Notes: generated by a model not told the origin, from the letters alone. A stretch of DNA of 64,000 bases from Candidatus Woesearchaeota archaeon (GCA_023898365.1 CP060219.1:496001-560000); one strand, 5' to 3'; numbered from the stretch's first letter, positions 34,001 through 42,439 are shown. Program-made: numbers and translations.

Positions 34001-34728
34001 CCACTATTCTTGCAAGAATCTCCCCTTTTATTTCTATTCATTATTTATCCTTTGATTTGGAACATGCGAATATGTCTCGCGCTGATGTTCATGTTCGCGT
34101 TGCAAAAAGTAACTTCAATGCCACCCTTTTACCAACTGATTTTGTCGTGTATCATGTCATAACCAATGCGAGTGGAACCGCCGTTTCACTACTTCCTTCA
34201 GCACACATCGGTGAAGACGCCCTTTATCATTATTTTTGGGTGGGCGCTCCTTCATTTAGTGATTTGCTACTTGGCATTAAACGGCCCGCACCTCCTGCTT
34301 CTAATTCAGGATTTAGTGGTGGAAGTGATCCGGACACGTCAGGAAGTGGTTCTTCAGTAACTGGAGCTATCGACAGTTCACAAATAGTTGGCATCATCAT
34401 TGTTGCCTGTGCTTTGGTCCTCTTAGGCGTGATGTATGGGCCGAAAGTTGCAAAAAAACTTTCAGAAAGCAAAGTCAAACAGGAAGTGGTGGCAACGGCT
34501 ACAGAACCTGAGACGCAAACCTCTTCAGTCGAACTCTCAAACGAGCAGCTTGTCACGCTCAACCAATATATTCTTAAAGCTCTCGAAGCAGGCCATCAAC
34601 CTGACGAAATTCGTCACGCGCTTCTCGGCGTGGGATGGGATGCGCCAACTGTAGACAAAGCGATTGAAACAATGAAGAAACTTAGCGAAAATGAAGAAAC
34701 AGGCCATGTAGACACCTCAGAAGCCTGA
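31018..34728 (+). CDS. Large glycosylation-rich surface protein with membrane anchor and cytosolic helical tail
   Basis: 1236 residues. A signal peptide (about 1-24) is followed by Asn/Ser/Thr-rich repeats with many N-glycosylation sequons (residues 40-280, likely beta-helical). A fibronectin type III-like part lies about 805-897, then an Asp-rich linker (PSDDDDDPDEEN). A domain at about 940-1090 with VRVAKSNFNATLLPTDFVVY and YHYFWVGAPSFSDLLLGI resembles the PGF-pre-PGF domain of archaeal surface proteins. One membrane helix (about 1118-1141) and a 95-residue cytosolic tail with a UBA-like helical module follow. Probably a cell-envelope or adhesin-like protein. Confidence 0.8.
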   Translation: MVRRGLLFIFCLVVVFTLSSFASASCSPPATGTWTIGVGNHTNCTGVHTNLSGSLIVAGQLTMDNSTFWFPNASAGLNVSGILDMYNESVIFNTTQNVSVTGSLNVSNSTFGTTKITVYGTANFTNAVFLPASLNISSSNVVIDTAIFALGSLVSVYHPFQNDVVSFFLSNLVIYNSTTITLNRTVFSLAGFAATNQSNVTLVQPEFISPYAIALVHSNATLQNPILSSAFDLSLLSCLACNFTISELVQFNVTNASGVANGSYVHVWDNASTLRYNASINATGGLSNITSMITLFYNESQSYSLYGGTAKAFDNHTHTSLNTTITIYNDSIVRPIIIPLTILYNPEGAPTYTLSISDSYVNSSEYVFINVTANGETNTTISSVTLNGTSLTYNATWNSWWSNQTYTNTTNLTLALTDRDGNVNTTTIPRIIVDDVQPLVAAISVRFSNSSTLLCTMPAQSTCLADVDEVTAVTFTWNFTEHNLSAATVFFGSAVISSSSNSSSGSLTLPPGRYRIGVNLLDQANNLYYTNLSRFTLSYPLNLTNMTTRVAGNATGISFLVGTSNQSSNASRDPNTTFKISALASAAYEFNMTFSGLRARWNDFLFNVSINDSALSSALAAQGITNIENVFVPGLDAFVDTADYTSASFRLLRNETYTSAYYFLNETYFFPLLACGANATCYEQNESWQQVTLSHFSGVAFGNDTRAPKVDIGLVGGTEIDDSFFTFPFNFSEIEPATTPCVLTTNQTSVNQYTLPTANFTQVSMTTRTFSGVYNDLRDGDLQINVTCTDANGNSNRSTVLLLVNDTTAPDFVQEPTTTKSTTTAETTFTTNEYVKITLYYGLTNATTHSAVDTTYEVNHEIDWTNLNTSTKYYYKIRLYDRNGNSYLSDLYQFTTRAPSSSPTPSGGDDPGLFPSDDDDDPDEENNTNQTAPPVPDITSMQTKRWTVGTTAAPLFWRITNATFPVTNISIYLRSNLSSTARLNITHLNKATIPTTILARISPFISIHYLSFDLEHANMSRADVHVRVAKSNFNATLLPTDFVVYHVITNASGTAVSLLPSAHIGEDALYHYFWVGAPSFSDLLLGIKRPAPPASNSGFSGGSDPDTSGSGSSVTGAIDSSQIVGIIIVACALVLLGVMYGPKVAKKLSESKVKQEVVATATEPETQTSSVELSNEQLVTLNQYILKALEAGHQPDEIRHALLGVGWDAPTVDKAIETMKKLSENEETGHVDTSEA

Positions 34729-34739
34729 AAAACAAAGAT

Positions 34740-34798
34740 TTTTAAATCTTCTCTGTTTCATAAGACATAGCATAATTACTGTTTCATGTGTGGAGGAG
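34740..34798 (+). promoter_or_regulatory. Promoter and ribosome binding site of the PRC-barrel gene
   Basis: TATA-like tttttaaatc at 34740-34749 and ggaggag at 34792-34798, eight bases before the ATG at 34806. The leader of about 35 bases makes this one of the leadered single genes. Confidence 0.5.
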
Positions 34799-34805
34799 AA
34801 GTACA

Positions 34806-35069
34806 ATGGCTGAAGAAGAAAAAAAGTTTTCCAAAGAAATTATTGGCAAGATGGTCGTTTCAAAAACCGGTAAACGATTCGGTGAAGTAGGCGACGTCGT
34901 TTTCGAAACAAATTCAGGAGAACTCATTCATCTTGTATTACAAAATTCAACTCCGAACGCTAAAAAACTTGATCTTGAAAAGACAAAAGAGGGAGAAATG
35001 CTTGTTCCTTTCTCAGCTGTTATCGCGATCGAAGATTTCTTAGTTGTTTCTGAGGAAGATATAGTATAA
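34806..35069 (+). CDS. PRC-barrel domain protein
   Basis: 87 residues from the ATG at 34806; an in-frame codon at 34788 would add six residues but disagrees with the ribosome binding site. IIGKMVVSKTGKRFGEVGDV, ELIHLVLQNS and MLVPFSAVIAIEDFLVV are the PRC-barrel fold. Archaeal stand-alone PRC-barrels include CdvB-partner and RNA-metabolism proteins; the role here is not defined. Cytosolic. Confidence 0.85.
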   Translation: MAEEEKKFSKEIIGKMVVSKTGKRFGEVGDVVFETNSGELIHLVLQNSTPNAKKLDLEKTKEGEMLVPFSAVIAIEDFLVVSEEDIV

Positions 35070-35154
35070 GCATATCACATTTTTTTTCTGTTTCTTTCAT
35101 TTTCTTGTTCGCTAGTCTTTTTTTGTTGTATGTTCTTGCAACATCTTTCCGATA

Positions 35155-35165
35155 CTTTTATTAAG
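35155..35165 (+). promoter_or_regulatory. TATA-like box for the topoisomerase VI operon
   Basis: cttttattaag about 28 bases before the ATG at 35188, without a ribosome binding site; leaderless spacing. Confidence 0.45.
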
Positions 35166-35187
35166 CATTTCTTCATTCGCAAAGTCG

Positions 35188-36834
35188 ATGACGACAACAA
35201 AAGCGCATGAGCTTGCCAAAGGACAACGCGAAATATCCATTGCAGAATTCTTTGAGAAGAACCGTCACCTGCTCGGTTTTGATAATAAGAGAAAAGCATT
35301 GCTTACCACTGTAAAAGAGGCAGTTGACAATTCTCTTGATGCGTGTGAAGAGGCAAATATTTTGCCAGATTTACAAATTGAAATTGTTGATATGGGTAAT
35401 GATCGCTTCCGTATTATTGTTGAAGATAATGGTCCGGGCATTGTTCGTGAACAAATTCCAAAAATATTTGCAAAGTTATTATATGGTTCAAAATTTTTTA
35501 AATATTCTCAGTCACGCGGTCAGCAAGGAATTGGTATTAGTGCAAGCGTCATGTACGGACAGCTTACAACTGGGCGGGCTGCAAAAATTCTTTCAAAAAT
35601 CCATCCGACTGAGCCAGCACATTATTATGAATTAAAAATTGACACGAAGACAAATGCGCCTCAAATTGATCAGGAAAGCAAAAAGGACTGGAATAAAGAT
35701 CATGGTACAAAAATCCAAATTGATCTTGAAGGATTTTACCAAAAAGGCCAGCAAAGTGTTGATGAGTACATCAAAGAAACTGCCATTGTTAATCCTCATG
35801 CAAACATAATTTATGTTAATCCTCGAGCTGAACAATATATTTTTCCTCGCGCTTCTGAAGAAAAAATTCCTGTTGCAAAAGAAATCAAACCGCATCCATA
35901 TGGCGTCGAACTTGGTCGTTTGATGAAAATGTGTGATTATGCGGTTGAAAAAAATCTTAAGCAATTTCTCATGGGTTCTTTTTCTCGTGTTTCTGCTTCA
36001 GTTGCTGATGAATTATTGGAAAAATCGAAACTTCTTCCAACAAAAAAACCAAAATCATTGAATCGTGAAGATGCCGAACGATTGCTTGAAGCTATTAAGA
36101 CAACAAAAATTATGATGCCCCCAACTGATTGCATCAGTCCTATTGGGGAAGACTTATTGCTTCGTGGTCTCAAAAAAGAAATCAACGCAGAATTTTATGC
36201 TGCAGTCTCTCGACCACCCGCAGTGTATCGAGGAAATCCTTTTGCTGTTGAAGTCGCCCTCGCGTATGGTGGTGCACTTCCAAAGGATGGCGCTATACGG
36301 CTTATGCGCTTTGCAAACAGAGTTCCTTTGCTCTTTCAACAAGGTGCGTGTGGCGTTACTGACTCAGTAACTAAAACCTCCTGGAAGTCGTATGGGCTTA
36401 ACCAATCAGGATCCAATATGCCTGTTGGTCCTGCTGTTGTGATTGTGCATCTTGCTAGCGTCTGGGTGCCTTTCACGTCTGAGGCAAAAGAAGCAATCGC
36501 TCATTATCCTGAAATATTAAAAGAAGTCAAACTTGCACTTCAAGAACTTGGCAGAAAACTCTCTAAATATACAGCAAAAAAACGACGGGTTTCAGACGAA
36601 CTCAAAAAAAGAGGCCATATTGAAAAATACATTCCTCATATTGCGGGTGCGCTTGAATCATTACTTGGTTTAACAACCGAACAAAAAGCAAAAACCGAAG
36701 TTGAACTTGCTGCTATTCTTGAGCATACACGTGGCAAGGTAGAAGATATGACTTTTGATCCAAAAAAGAATGAAGACTTTGACGAGGAGTTTGCTCGTAT
36801 CGGCAAGGAGGATGAACATGAAGAAAGTTCTTAG
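35188..36834 (+). CDS. top6B: DNA topoisomerase VI subunit B
   Basis: 548 residues. The GHKL ATP-binding motifs are VKEAVDNSLDACEE, VEDNGPGI and SRGQQGIGISASVMYGQ (about residues 45-120). The transducer domain with the ATP-sensing Lys lies near KTSWKSYGLNQSG (about residue 400). TopoVI relaxes supercoils and decatenates DNA by ATP-driven double-strand passage; it is the main type II enzyme of many archaea. The 3' end overlaps top6A by 17 bases. Confidence 0.96.
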   Translation: MTTTKAHELAKGQREISIAEFFEKNRHLLGFDNKRKALLTTVKEAVDNSLDACEEANILPDLQIEIVDMGNDRFRIIVEDNGPGIVREQIPKIFAKLLYGSKFFKYSQSRGQQGIGISASVMYGQLTTGRAAKILSKIHPTEPAHYYELKIDTKTNAPQIDQESKKDWNKDHGTKIQIDLEGFYQKGQQSVDEYIKETAIVNPHANIIYVNPRAEQYIFPRASEEKIPVAKEIKPHPYGVELGRLMKMCDYAVEKNLKQFLMGSFSRVSASVADELLEKSKLLPTKKPKSLNREDAERLLEAIKTTKIMMPPTDCISPIGEDLLLRGLKKEINAEFYAAVSRPPAVYRGNPFAVEVALAYGGALPKDGAIRLMRFANRVPLLFQQGACGVTDSVTKTSWKSYGLNQSGSNMPVGPAVVIVHLASVWVPFTSEAKEAIAHYPEILKEVKLALQELGRKLSKYTAKKRRVSDELKKRGHIEKYIPHIAGALESLLGLTTEQKAKTEVELAAILEHTRGKVEDMTFDPKKNEDFDEEFARIGKEDEHEESS

Positions 36835-37900
36835 TTCTGGTGAAGTCAAGGAGCGACTAATTACTCAGGCAAAACAAGTGTATACAGCAATTGACAAACA
36901 CAAAGCACCAAGTATTTCCATGCCTTTGCGCAGTTTAACTAATGTTACGTACAATCCTGCCGATGGTTATTTTGAGCTCAAAGGAAGTGAAAAAAAGAGA
37001 ACGCTCACGAGCAACACCGTAAAAACATTTGCCCAAACGCTTCTCTTGCTAAATGAGGCTAAACAAATTATTGACACGCAAGATCAAGTAAATAAAAGAG
37101 AAGCATATTATAATTCGAAAAATTGGGGAGATGCGAAGTTTGATGAAGAGTCAGAAGCATCCTCTATTCTTGAAGACATCGAATCAATGCTTGCGCTAAA
37201 TAGAGAACAACTAGGTTTTGTTCCTGGAGAACGTGGCGGCAGTGTTGTCGGTCCAATGAAAATTATTGACGGCACTGACACCATTGATTTAACTAAGCAA
37301 GGCAGCGGCTCTTGGAGTATACCTTCAGGAGTTGAACATTTAGAGTTTGAAACAAAGGCAGAATTTGTTCTTGTTGTTGAAACCACTGCACTTTTTGACA
37401 GACTAAACAAACACGGGTACTGGAAGAAAGCAAAGTGTATTATTGTTGCCATGGCCGGCGTCCCAACAAGAAACACGAGACGTTTTGTGCGGCGACTTTC
37501 TGATGAGAAAAAACTTCCTGTCTACGTCTTTACAGATGGCGATCCCTACGGTTACTTCAACATTTATCGAACGTTTAAAGTTGGCAGTGGAAACGCTGCT
37601 CATATCAACGAATTTTTTTGTGTTCCTCAAGCAAAATTTCTTGGTGTGACGCCGCAAGATATCATTGATTATCATTTGCCAACTCATCCTCTCAAAGAAG
37701 TAGATATCAAGCGAGCAAAGGATGCGCTGAAGAACGATCCATTCGTTATACACCATAAACCTTGGCAGCGAGCCATCAGACAGATGATTGAGATGAAAAA
37801 GAGGGTGGAGCAGCAAGCGTTTGCAAAACATGGCTATAATTTTGTCCACGAAAAATATCTCCCTGAAAAACTCAAGAAAACAGACACGTGGCTTCCTTAG
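36818..37900 (+). CDS. top6A: DNA topoisomerase VI subunit A (Spo11-like)
   Basis: 360 residues from the ATG at 36818, which has aaggagg seven bases upstream inside top6B; upstream in-frame Met codons are not supported. The winged-helix CAP domain carries the catalytic Tyr in NKREAYYNSKNWG (Tyr97 or Tyr98). The Toprim domain has VLVVETTALFDRL (Glu) and FTDGDPYGYFNIYR (DxD for Mg). It makes the double-strand break with the B subunit and is homologous to Spo11. Confidence 0.96.
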   Translation: MKKVLSSGEVKERLITQAKQVYTAIDKHKAPSISMPLRSLTNVTYNPADGYFELKGSEKKRTLTSNTVKTFAQTLLLLNEAKQIIDTQDQVNKREAYYNSKNWGDAKFDEESEASSILEDIESMLALNREQLGFVPGERGGSVVGPMKIIDGTDTIDLTKQGSGSWSIPSGVEHLEFETKAEFVLVVETTALFDRLNKHGYWKKAKCIIVAMAGVPTRNTRRFVRRLSDEKKLPVYVFTDGDPYGYFNIYRTFKVGSGNAAHINEFFCVPQAKFLGVTPQDIIDYHLPTHPLKEVDIKRAKDALKNDPFVIHHKPWQRAIRQMIEMKKRVEQQAFAKHGYNFVHEKYLPEKLKKTDTWLP

Positions 37901-37954
37901 CGTTCTACCTGCCTTTCTATGACTTCTTTTTTTTACCAATTCTACTTTGATAAA

Positions 37955-37964
37955 CTTTTTAAAA
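37955..37964 (+). promoter_or_regulatory. TATA-like box for the oxidoreductase operon
   Basis: ctttttaaaa, placing transcription start near 37985, just before the ggggg ribosome binding site. Confidence 0.5.
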
Positions 37965-38001
37965 CGAGTTAGTTCTTACTTTGAAAAGGGGGTGTGTTTC
38001 C

Positions 38002-39717
38002 TTGGAACAGAATGTATTGAATCTTCGTATTGCAGGACCTGCAGGAACAGGTGTAAAAGCAACTGGTATGATTTTTTCTCGCGCATGTATGCGAGGAGGG
38101 TTGCATGTTTTTTCGTTTACTGATTATCCTTCACTTATTCGTGGAGGCTGTAACACGTTTCAAATTCGTGTTGAAGAAAAACCCGTGCTTTCTTCTATCT
38201 ATTCAATAGATGCGCTCATCGTTTTGACTCCTTCTGTCATTGATGAAACCATTGCGGAGCTACGGCCCGGTGGCGTTGTCATTTGCGACGAAAAAGATGT
38301 TCCCGCTATTAAGCGAACCGATGTGACTATTATCGGTGTGCCAACGGCAACATTGCTAAAAGAAGCAGGTCTCTCCCTTATTATGAAAAACCAAGTCTTC
38401 CTTGGATTGTTCATGGGCCTCACGACGTATCCCTTCGATTTACTCGAAGACACGATCCGTTATACGTTTGCAAAAAAAGAAGATGACGTGATTGTTGGCA
38501 ACATCATGGCCGCTCAAAAAGGCTATGACTTCGTGAAGCAACATAATCTCTCCTTCGATCGTTCGTTATCTCCCATCGAAGGACCTGCAAAAATTCTTGT
38601 TTCTGGAAACGAAGCAGTTGCTCTTGGCGCTCTTTCAGCAGGAATCGGGTTATATGTTGCCTATCCTATGACTCCTTCGACCGCAATTCTTCATTTCCTT
38701 GCAAAAGCAGCAACGCAAAAGAACATTGTTGTCAAACAAGGAGAAGATGAAATTGGCGTTGCAAATCTGGCAATTGGGGCAGCTCATGCCGGTGCACGTG
38801 CTATGTGCGGTACCAGTGGCGGTGGATTCGCTCTTATGCAAGAAGCTGTCAGTTTAGCAGGGATTACAGAAACTCCAGTTGTGTTTGTCGAAGTCATGCG
38901 AGGAGCTCCTGCAACAGGTGTTCCAACGTGGACTGAGCAAGCAGATCTTCGCTTTGTCATGCATGCAGGACACGGCGACTTTCCCAAAGTTGTTCTTGCG
39001 CCAGGAGATGTTGATGAAGCATATGAGTTCATTCAGATCGCCTTTAATGCTGCAGACAAATATCAATGCCCTGCCGTTTTATTAAGTGATAAATATCTTG
39101 GCGAATCTTATTTTTCTGTGCAACCGTTTACTACGGGAAGTATTCCTATCGATCGTGGAAAGATTGAGACGAGTCCTGCTGAAGGTTTTGAGCGGTATGC
39201 CGTCGTTCCAGATGGTATTAGTCCTCGATCGCTTCCAGGAACAAAGAACGGTATTTTTGTTGCAAATTCTGACGAACACACTCCGAAAGGGTATTCTGAG
39301 GAGAGCATAGAAAACAGAAATGCGCAAGTAGAAAAACGGGGAAGAAAATTGGCTGGTGCACTTGACTATTTGCCAAAACCAGAACTCTTTGGAGAAGAAA
39401 ATGCTGCAATTACCATCATAAGTTTTGGGAGTAATAAAGGAGCAATTTTGCAAGCTATTGCGTTTTTGAAAAAAGACGGCATCACGGCAAATTTCTTGCA
39501 CGTAAAAACACTCGTTCCTTTCCATGCAGATCTTGTTAAAGAACGACTTATGAAGGCAAAGAAAACACTCGTTGTTGAACAAAACCATGATGGTCAGTTC
39601 CGCTCAGTGATTCGTGAAAATACGCTTCGCGATGTTGATGATGTGCTCTTAAAATATTCTGGAAGGCAGATTTATCCAGAAGAAATACTTGCAAAAGTCA
39701 AGGAGGTGCTCCAATGA
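38002..39717 (+). CDS. korA: 2-oxoacid:ferredoxin oxidoreductase, fused gamma-alpha subunit
   Basis: 571 residues from the TTG at 38002, eight bases after aggggggtg; a TTG at 37981 would add seven residues but lies before the likely transcription start. Residues 1-190 are the gamma domain (LRIAGPAGTGVKATGMIF). Residues about 195-571 are the alpha domain with GNEAVALGALSAGIGLYVAY and EVMRGAPATGVPTWTEQ. The enzyme oxidatively decarboxylates a 2-oxoacid to acyl-CoA and reduces ferredoxin. The substrate (oxoglutarate, pyruvate or branched-chain acid) cannot be fixed from sequence. Confidence 0.92.
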   Translation: MEQNVLNLRIAGPAGTGVKATGMIFSRACMRGGLHVFSFTDYPSLIRGGCNTFQIRVEEKPVLSSIYSIDALIVLTPSVIDETIAELRPGGVVICDEKDVPAIKRTDVTIIGVPTATLLKEAGLSLIMKNQVFLGLFMGLTTYPFDLLEDTIRYTFAKKEDDVIVGNIMAAQKGYDFVKQHNLSFDRSLSPIEGPAKILVSGNEAVALGALSAGIGLYVAYPMTPSTAILHFLAKAATQKNIVVKQGEDEIGVANLAIGAAHAGARAMCGTSGGGFALMQEAVSLAGITETPVVFVEVMRGAPATGVPTWTEQADLRFVMHAGHGDFPKVVLAPGDVDEAYEFIQIAFNAADKYQCPAVLLSDKYLGESYFSVQPFTTGSIPIDRGKIETSPAEGFERYAVVPDGISPRSLPGTKNGIFVANSDEHTPKGYSEESIENRNAQVEKRGRKLAGALDYLPKPELFGEENAAITIISFGSNKGAILQAIAFLKKDGITANFLHVKTLVPFHADLVKERLMKAKKTLVVEQNHDGQFRSVIRENTLRDVDDVLLKYSGRQIYPEEILAKVKEVLQ

Positions 39718-40553
39718 CAACAGTTCAAGATTTGAAAACCCCTGCCACAAACACGTGGTGCCCTGGATGTGGTAATTTTGGCATTCTTGTCGCACTCCAG
39801 CAAGCAATTGTTGAGATGGGTTGGGAACAGCATGAAGTGCTCATTGTGGCTGGTATTGGTTGCAGTGGTCACATTTGTAATTATGTGAATACGTATGTCT
39901 TTGAAGGTCTTCATGGCAGACCGGTTCCTGTTGCAATTGGAGCAAAACTTGCCAATCCGAACTTGCACGTTATTGTTATGGCGGGCGACGGAGATACGTA
40001 TGGTGAAGGATTGAATCATTTCATCAACGGCATTCGCGGTAATCATGACGTGACGATGATCGTCCATAACAACGGCTTGTATGCGTTAACAACAGGACAG
40101 TCAAGTCCTGCAAGCGATAAGGGATTTAAGAGTCCTTCAACACCTGCAGGGTTAATCGAACCAGCACTTAATCCTCTCGCGTTGGCTTTGACACAAAACG
40201 GTTCGTTTGTTGCGCGCACAGCAGCGTTTGATATGAAACAACAAAAAGAAGTCTTCATGCAAGCATTTAAGCATAAAGGCTTTAGTTTTGTTGAAGTGAT
40301 GCAACACTGTGTGACTTTCAATCACGTCAAATCGCTTGCATTCTTGCGTGAACACGTCAAACCAATAACAGGCCATGATGTTAAGAACAGAGCTGCCGCG
40401 TTGCAACTCGCACTCAGTCATGAATTGTACACGGGTGTGTTCTTAGATGATGAGCGACGTAAGTCCTATTCTGAAGAAATTGGTAGTCTTGTCGTTGCAG
40501 GTCCAACGTCCGAACCCATTCAGATTAGTGATTTGATGGACTCAATGAAGTGA
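39714..40553 (+). CDS. korB: 2-oxoacid:ferredoxin oxidoreductase beta subunit
   Basis: 279 residues. TWCPGCGNFGILVALQQAI holds two cluster-ligand Cys, GIGCSGHICNY a third, and MAGDGDTYGEGLNHFINGIR with HNNGLYALTTGQ is the thiamine diphosphate/Mg motif. Cys in MQHCVTFN is the usual fourth ligand. It overlaps korA by four bases. No separate ferredoxin-like delta subunit follows, so this is the two-subunit type in which free ferredoxin accepts the electrons. Confidence 0.94.
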   Translation: MTTVQDLKTPATNTWCPGCGNFGILVALQQAIVEMGWEQHEVLIVAGIGCSGHICNYVNTYVFEGLHGRPVPVAIGAKLANPNLHVIVMAGDGDTYGEGLNHFINGIRGNHDVTMIVHNNGLYALTTGQSSPASDKGFKSPSTPAGLIEPALNPLALALTQNGSFVARTAAFDMKQQKEVFMQAFKHKGFSFVEVMQHCVTFNHVKSLAFLREHVKPITGHDVKNRAAALQLALSHELYTGVFLDDERRKSYSEEIGSLVVAGPTSEPIQISDLMDSMK

Positions 40554-40557
40554 AGAA

Positions 40558-40962
40558 TTATTTTGCTTGAAATTTTTTTTCAAATGTTTTTTTGTCGTTA
40601 TATTCTACGAAGCTTTTATGATGTTCTGGATTGTGAAATCCGTCTCGTTGTTCATGCTTGATTGCACACCAATATTTTTCTGTGTCGCCTGCGATGTTTG
40701 TTGCATAATTTAGAAATCCGTTGGCATATCCACAATACACGCAGTTGAATTTTTCGAGTGGGGTAAGATAACTTAGTTTATGTCGATCAATGCGAATATA
40801 TTTTCCTCGGTTCACTAAAGGAATGCCGTAGAGGGGAAAGCAAAGCCTATGATAAAACTCCAAACAAAGGTCTGCAAATACGAGAGGCACGATCATTGCG
40901 TAAATGATTGGTGCGCTAAGAATGAATTGTCCTGTGCGTTCTGGATGTTTTCTAAATTCCAT
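40558..40962 (-). CDS. Conserved protein of unknown function with CxxC and WC motifs
   Basis: 134 residues from the ATG at 40962, chosen because a TATA-like box lies about 26 bases upstream; the frame is open to 41073. One hydrophobic segment (PIIYAMIVPLVFADLCLEFY), then YIRIDRHKLSYLTPLEKFNC, CVYCGYANGFLNY, KYWCAIKHEQR and HHKSFVEYNDKKTFEKKF. From memory, similar unknown proteins with the CGYANG and YWCPIKH pattern occur in bacteria. The Cys, His and Trp residues suggest a metal or redox site. Confidence 0.7.
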   Translation of the reverse strand: MEFRKHPERTGQFILSAPIIYAMIVPLVFADLCLEFYHRLCFPLYGIPLVNRGKYIRIDRHKLSYLTPLEKFNCVYCGYANGFLNYATNIAGDTEKYWCAIKHEQRDGFHNPEHHKSFVEYNDKKTFEKKFQAK

Positions 40963-40981
40963 ATACTTTGGTTTGTTGTTT

Positions 40982-40993
40982 GTTATATATATC
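40982..40993 (-). promoter_or_regulatory. TATA-like box for the CxxC protein
   Basis: gatatatataac on the minus strand, 25-30 bases before the ATG at 40962; it argues for the short start. Confidence 0.45.
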
Positions 40994-41081
40994 TTTCCAT
41001 CTTTTCTTTCCCTCTTTTTCTTTTCCTTGTCTTGGTCACATAGGTTCTTGTTATTACTTATAAAGACGGACAAAAGAAATT

Positions 41082-41090
41082 CATATAAAC
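41082..41090 (+). promoter_or_regulatory. TATA-like box for the unknown gene at 41115
   Basis: catataaac about 28 bases before the ATG at 41115; leaderless spacing. Confidence 0.4.
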
Positions 41091-41114
41091 TCGACTATCT
41101 TTCCAATTGATACC

Positions 41115-42203
41115 ATGGTTGCGGTGAATAAGAAAACATTTTTTGGTCGTAGAACTCCTGCACAAATTGTACAACTTGATCGTATTGAAGAGGTGCCGGG
41201 AGACTTGAGCGTTCTTGTCAGAAAAATCGAGCAAGGAGGTTCTTCTGACGGCTTGATCATCCAAGGAGAGATTCTTCCTTCTGATGCATTTCCGACGGTG
41301 GGTAAGTTCAAGCATCATGGAGGGTTAATTAGTCTTCCTCCGTTTTCTTCAGTTGCTCAAGCACGCGCAACCGATGTTGTTCCTGTTGAACAACGTGTAG
41401 AAAAGTTTTCCCGCATATCTGCTTGGCGACAACAATACTTTCGAGGCTATGCCTTTCGCTCTGCACATCCTGGCGACCAAATCCCTCGTGTTATTACCTT
41501 GGTTTCTTGCGTCAAAGGAGCAAAACTGTTCACGTATGGCGTTCTGCAACCCTTGGCTGGCTTGGAAGTGATTGCAGCGCTTGATGATGCAGCAATGGTT
41601 GAAGAGGAAGGTGCGGTTGTGAAAGTCATGGTGCCTTCGAGAAATGCTCATAGGGGTCGATACACTGTTCAATTAAATTCGGTTCCTGTTGTTGATTCAT
41701 CGCATAAGCAAGTTGTCGCTTCTTCTCTTTCTGTTGATCATGATTGTGAAGAAAAAAAGAATCATATTCGCTTTGTCTATGCGCATTCAGGAAGACTTTC
41801 AAAAGAATTATTTCTTTGTCCTCATACTATTGCTGCGTATTATGCGACAATGGCCTTCTATGCTCATCCTGCGAAGAGAAGTGTGCGAGAGCAAACCTTA
41901 AGCGTTTTTGATCATGAAAATCATGTGCCGCTCCAAATGAATCCTTTTGTTATTCCAACACAATTTGCTGTTTCCTTTTATGAATTTCTTGATCATAACT
42001 GCGTCATTGAACATGAACAACCAGGTGGGTCGCATGTCTATCGTCATCTTAATGACGGGGAGAAAGAAGCAATACTTTGGACCCTTGTTAAGCGACATCC
42101 GCCAACCTTTACTGATATGTTAAGAAAAGGAAAACGAAGAATTGATGATGCGGTCGGGTTTGCCCATCAAAACATAACTCAGTATCGTTGGGGTGCTCCA
42201 TAA
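41115..42203 (+). CDS. Unknown soluble protein, 362 residues
   Basis: I do not recognise this protein. It begins VAVNKKTFFGRRTPAQIVQ, has a middle part with CVKGAKLFTYGVLQPLAG and HRGRYTVQLNSVPVVDSSH, and ends with HVYRHLNDGEKEAILWTLVK then GKRRIDDAVGFAHQNI. There is no signal peptide or membrane segment. The repeated short beta-like motifs in the middle (VKVMVPS, RYTVQLNSVPVV) may be a beta domain. Single gene with its own promoter; codon use fits its neighbours. Confidence 0.7.
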   Translation: MVAVNKKTFFGRRTPAQIVQLDRIEEVPGDLSVLVRKIEQGGSSDGLIIQGEILPSDAFPTVGKFKHHGGLISLPPFSSVAQARATDVVPVEQRVEKFSRISAWRQQYFRGYAFRSAHPGDQIPRVITLVSCVKGAKLFTYGVLQPLAGLEVIAALDDAAMVEEEGAVVKVMVPSRNAHRGRYTVQLNSVPVVDSSHKQVVASSLSVDHDCEEKKNHIRFVYAHSGRLSKELFLCPHTIAAYYATMAFYAHPAKRSVREQTLSVFDHENHVPLQMNPFVIPTQFAVSFYEFLDHNCVIEHEQPGGSHVYRHLNDGEKEAILWTLVKRHPPTFTDMLRKGKRRIDDAVGFAHQNITQYRWGAP

Positions 42204-42242
42204 TTTTTTTATATGATTTAGTGAATAGAGGTAACGGGTGAT

Positions 42243-42416
42243 ATGAATATGGTTAAGAAAAACAAATTTCCTTCGTTTGCGGTGATTTTGCTCATCGTTG
42301 GTATTTTTTGGTTGCTTTCAGCTTTGGGGTTGCTCACCATCAATGTTCCTTGGCTGCCCATTATTGTTATTGTTGTCGCTGTTGGTATGATTGCGAACAG
42401 AATGGCTAACAAGTAA
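42243..42416 (+). CDS. Small two-helix membrane protein
   Basis: 57 residues from the ATG at 42243, or 55 from the ATG at 42249, which has ggtgat seven bases upstream. A basic start (NMVKKNKFPSF) is followed by FAVILLIVGIFWLLSALGLL and LPIIVIVVAVGMIANRM, with a Val-Pro-Trp turn. This resembles the short two-helix units (LiaF/DUF5668-like) found in many prokaryotic membrane proteins. Function unknown. Confidence 0.6.
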   Translation: MNMVKKNKFPSFAVILLIVGIFWLLSALGLLTINVPWLPIIVIVVAVGMIANRMANK

Positions 42417-42439
42417 AGAAAAAAATAAGTTAAAAAGAA

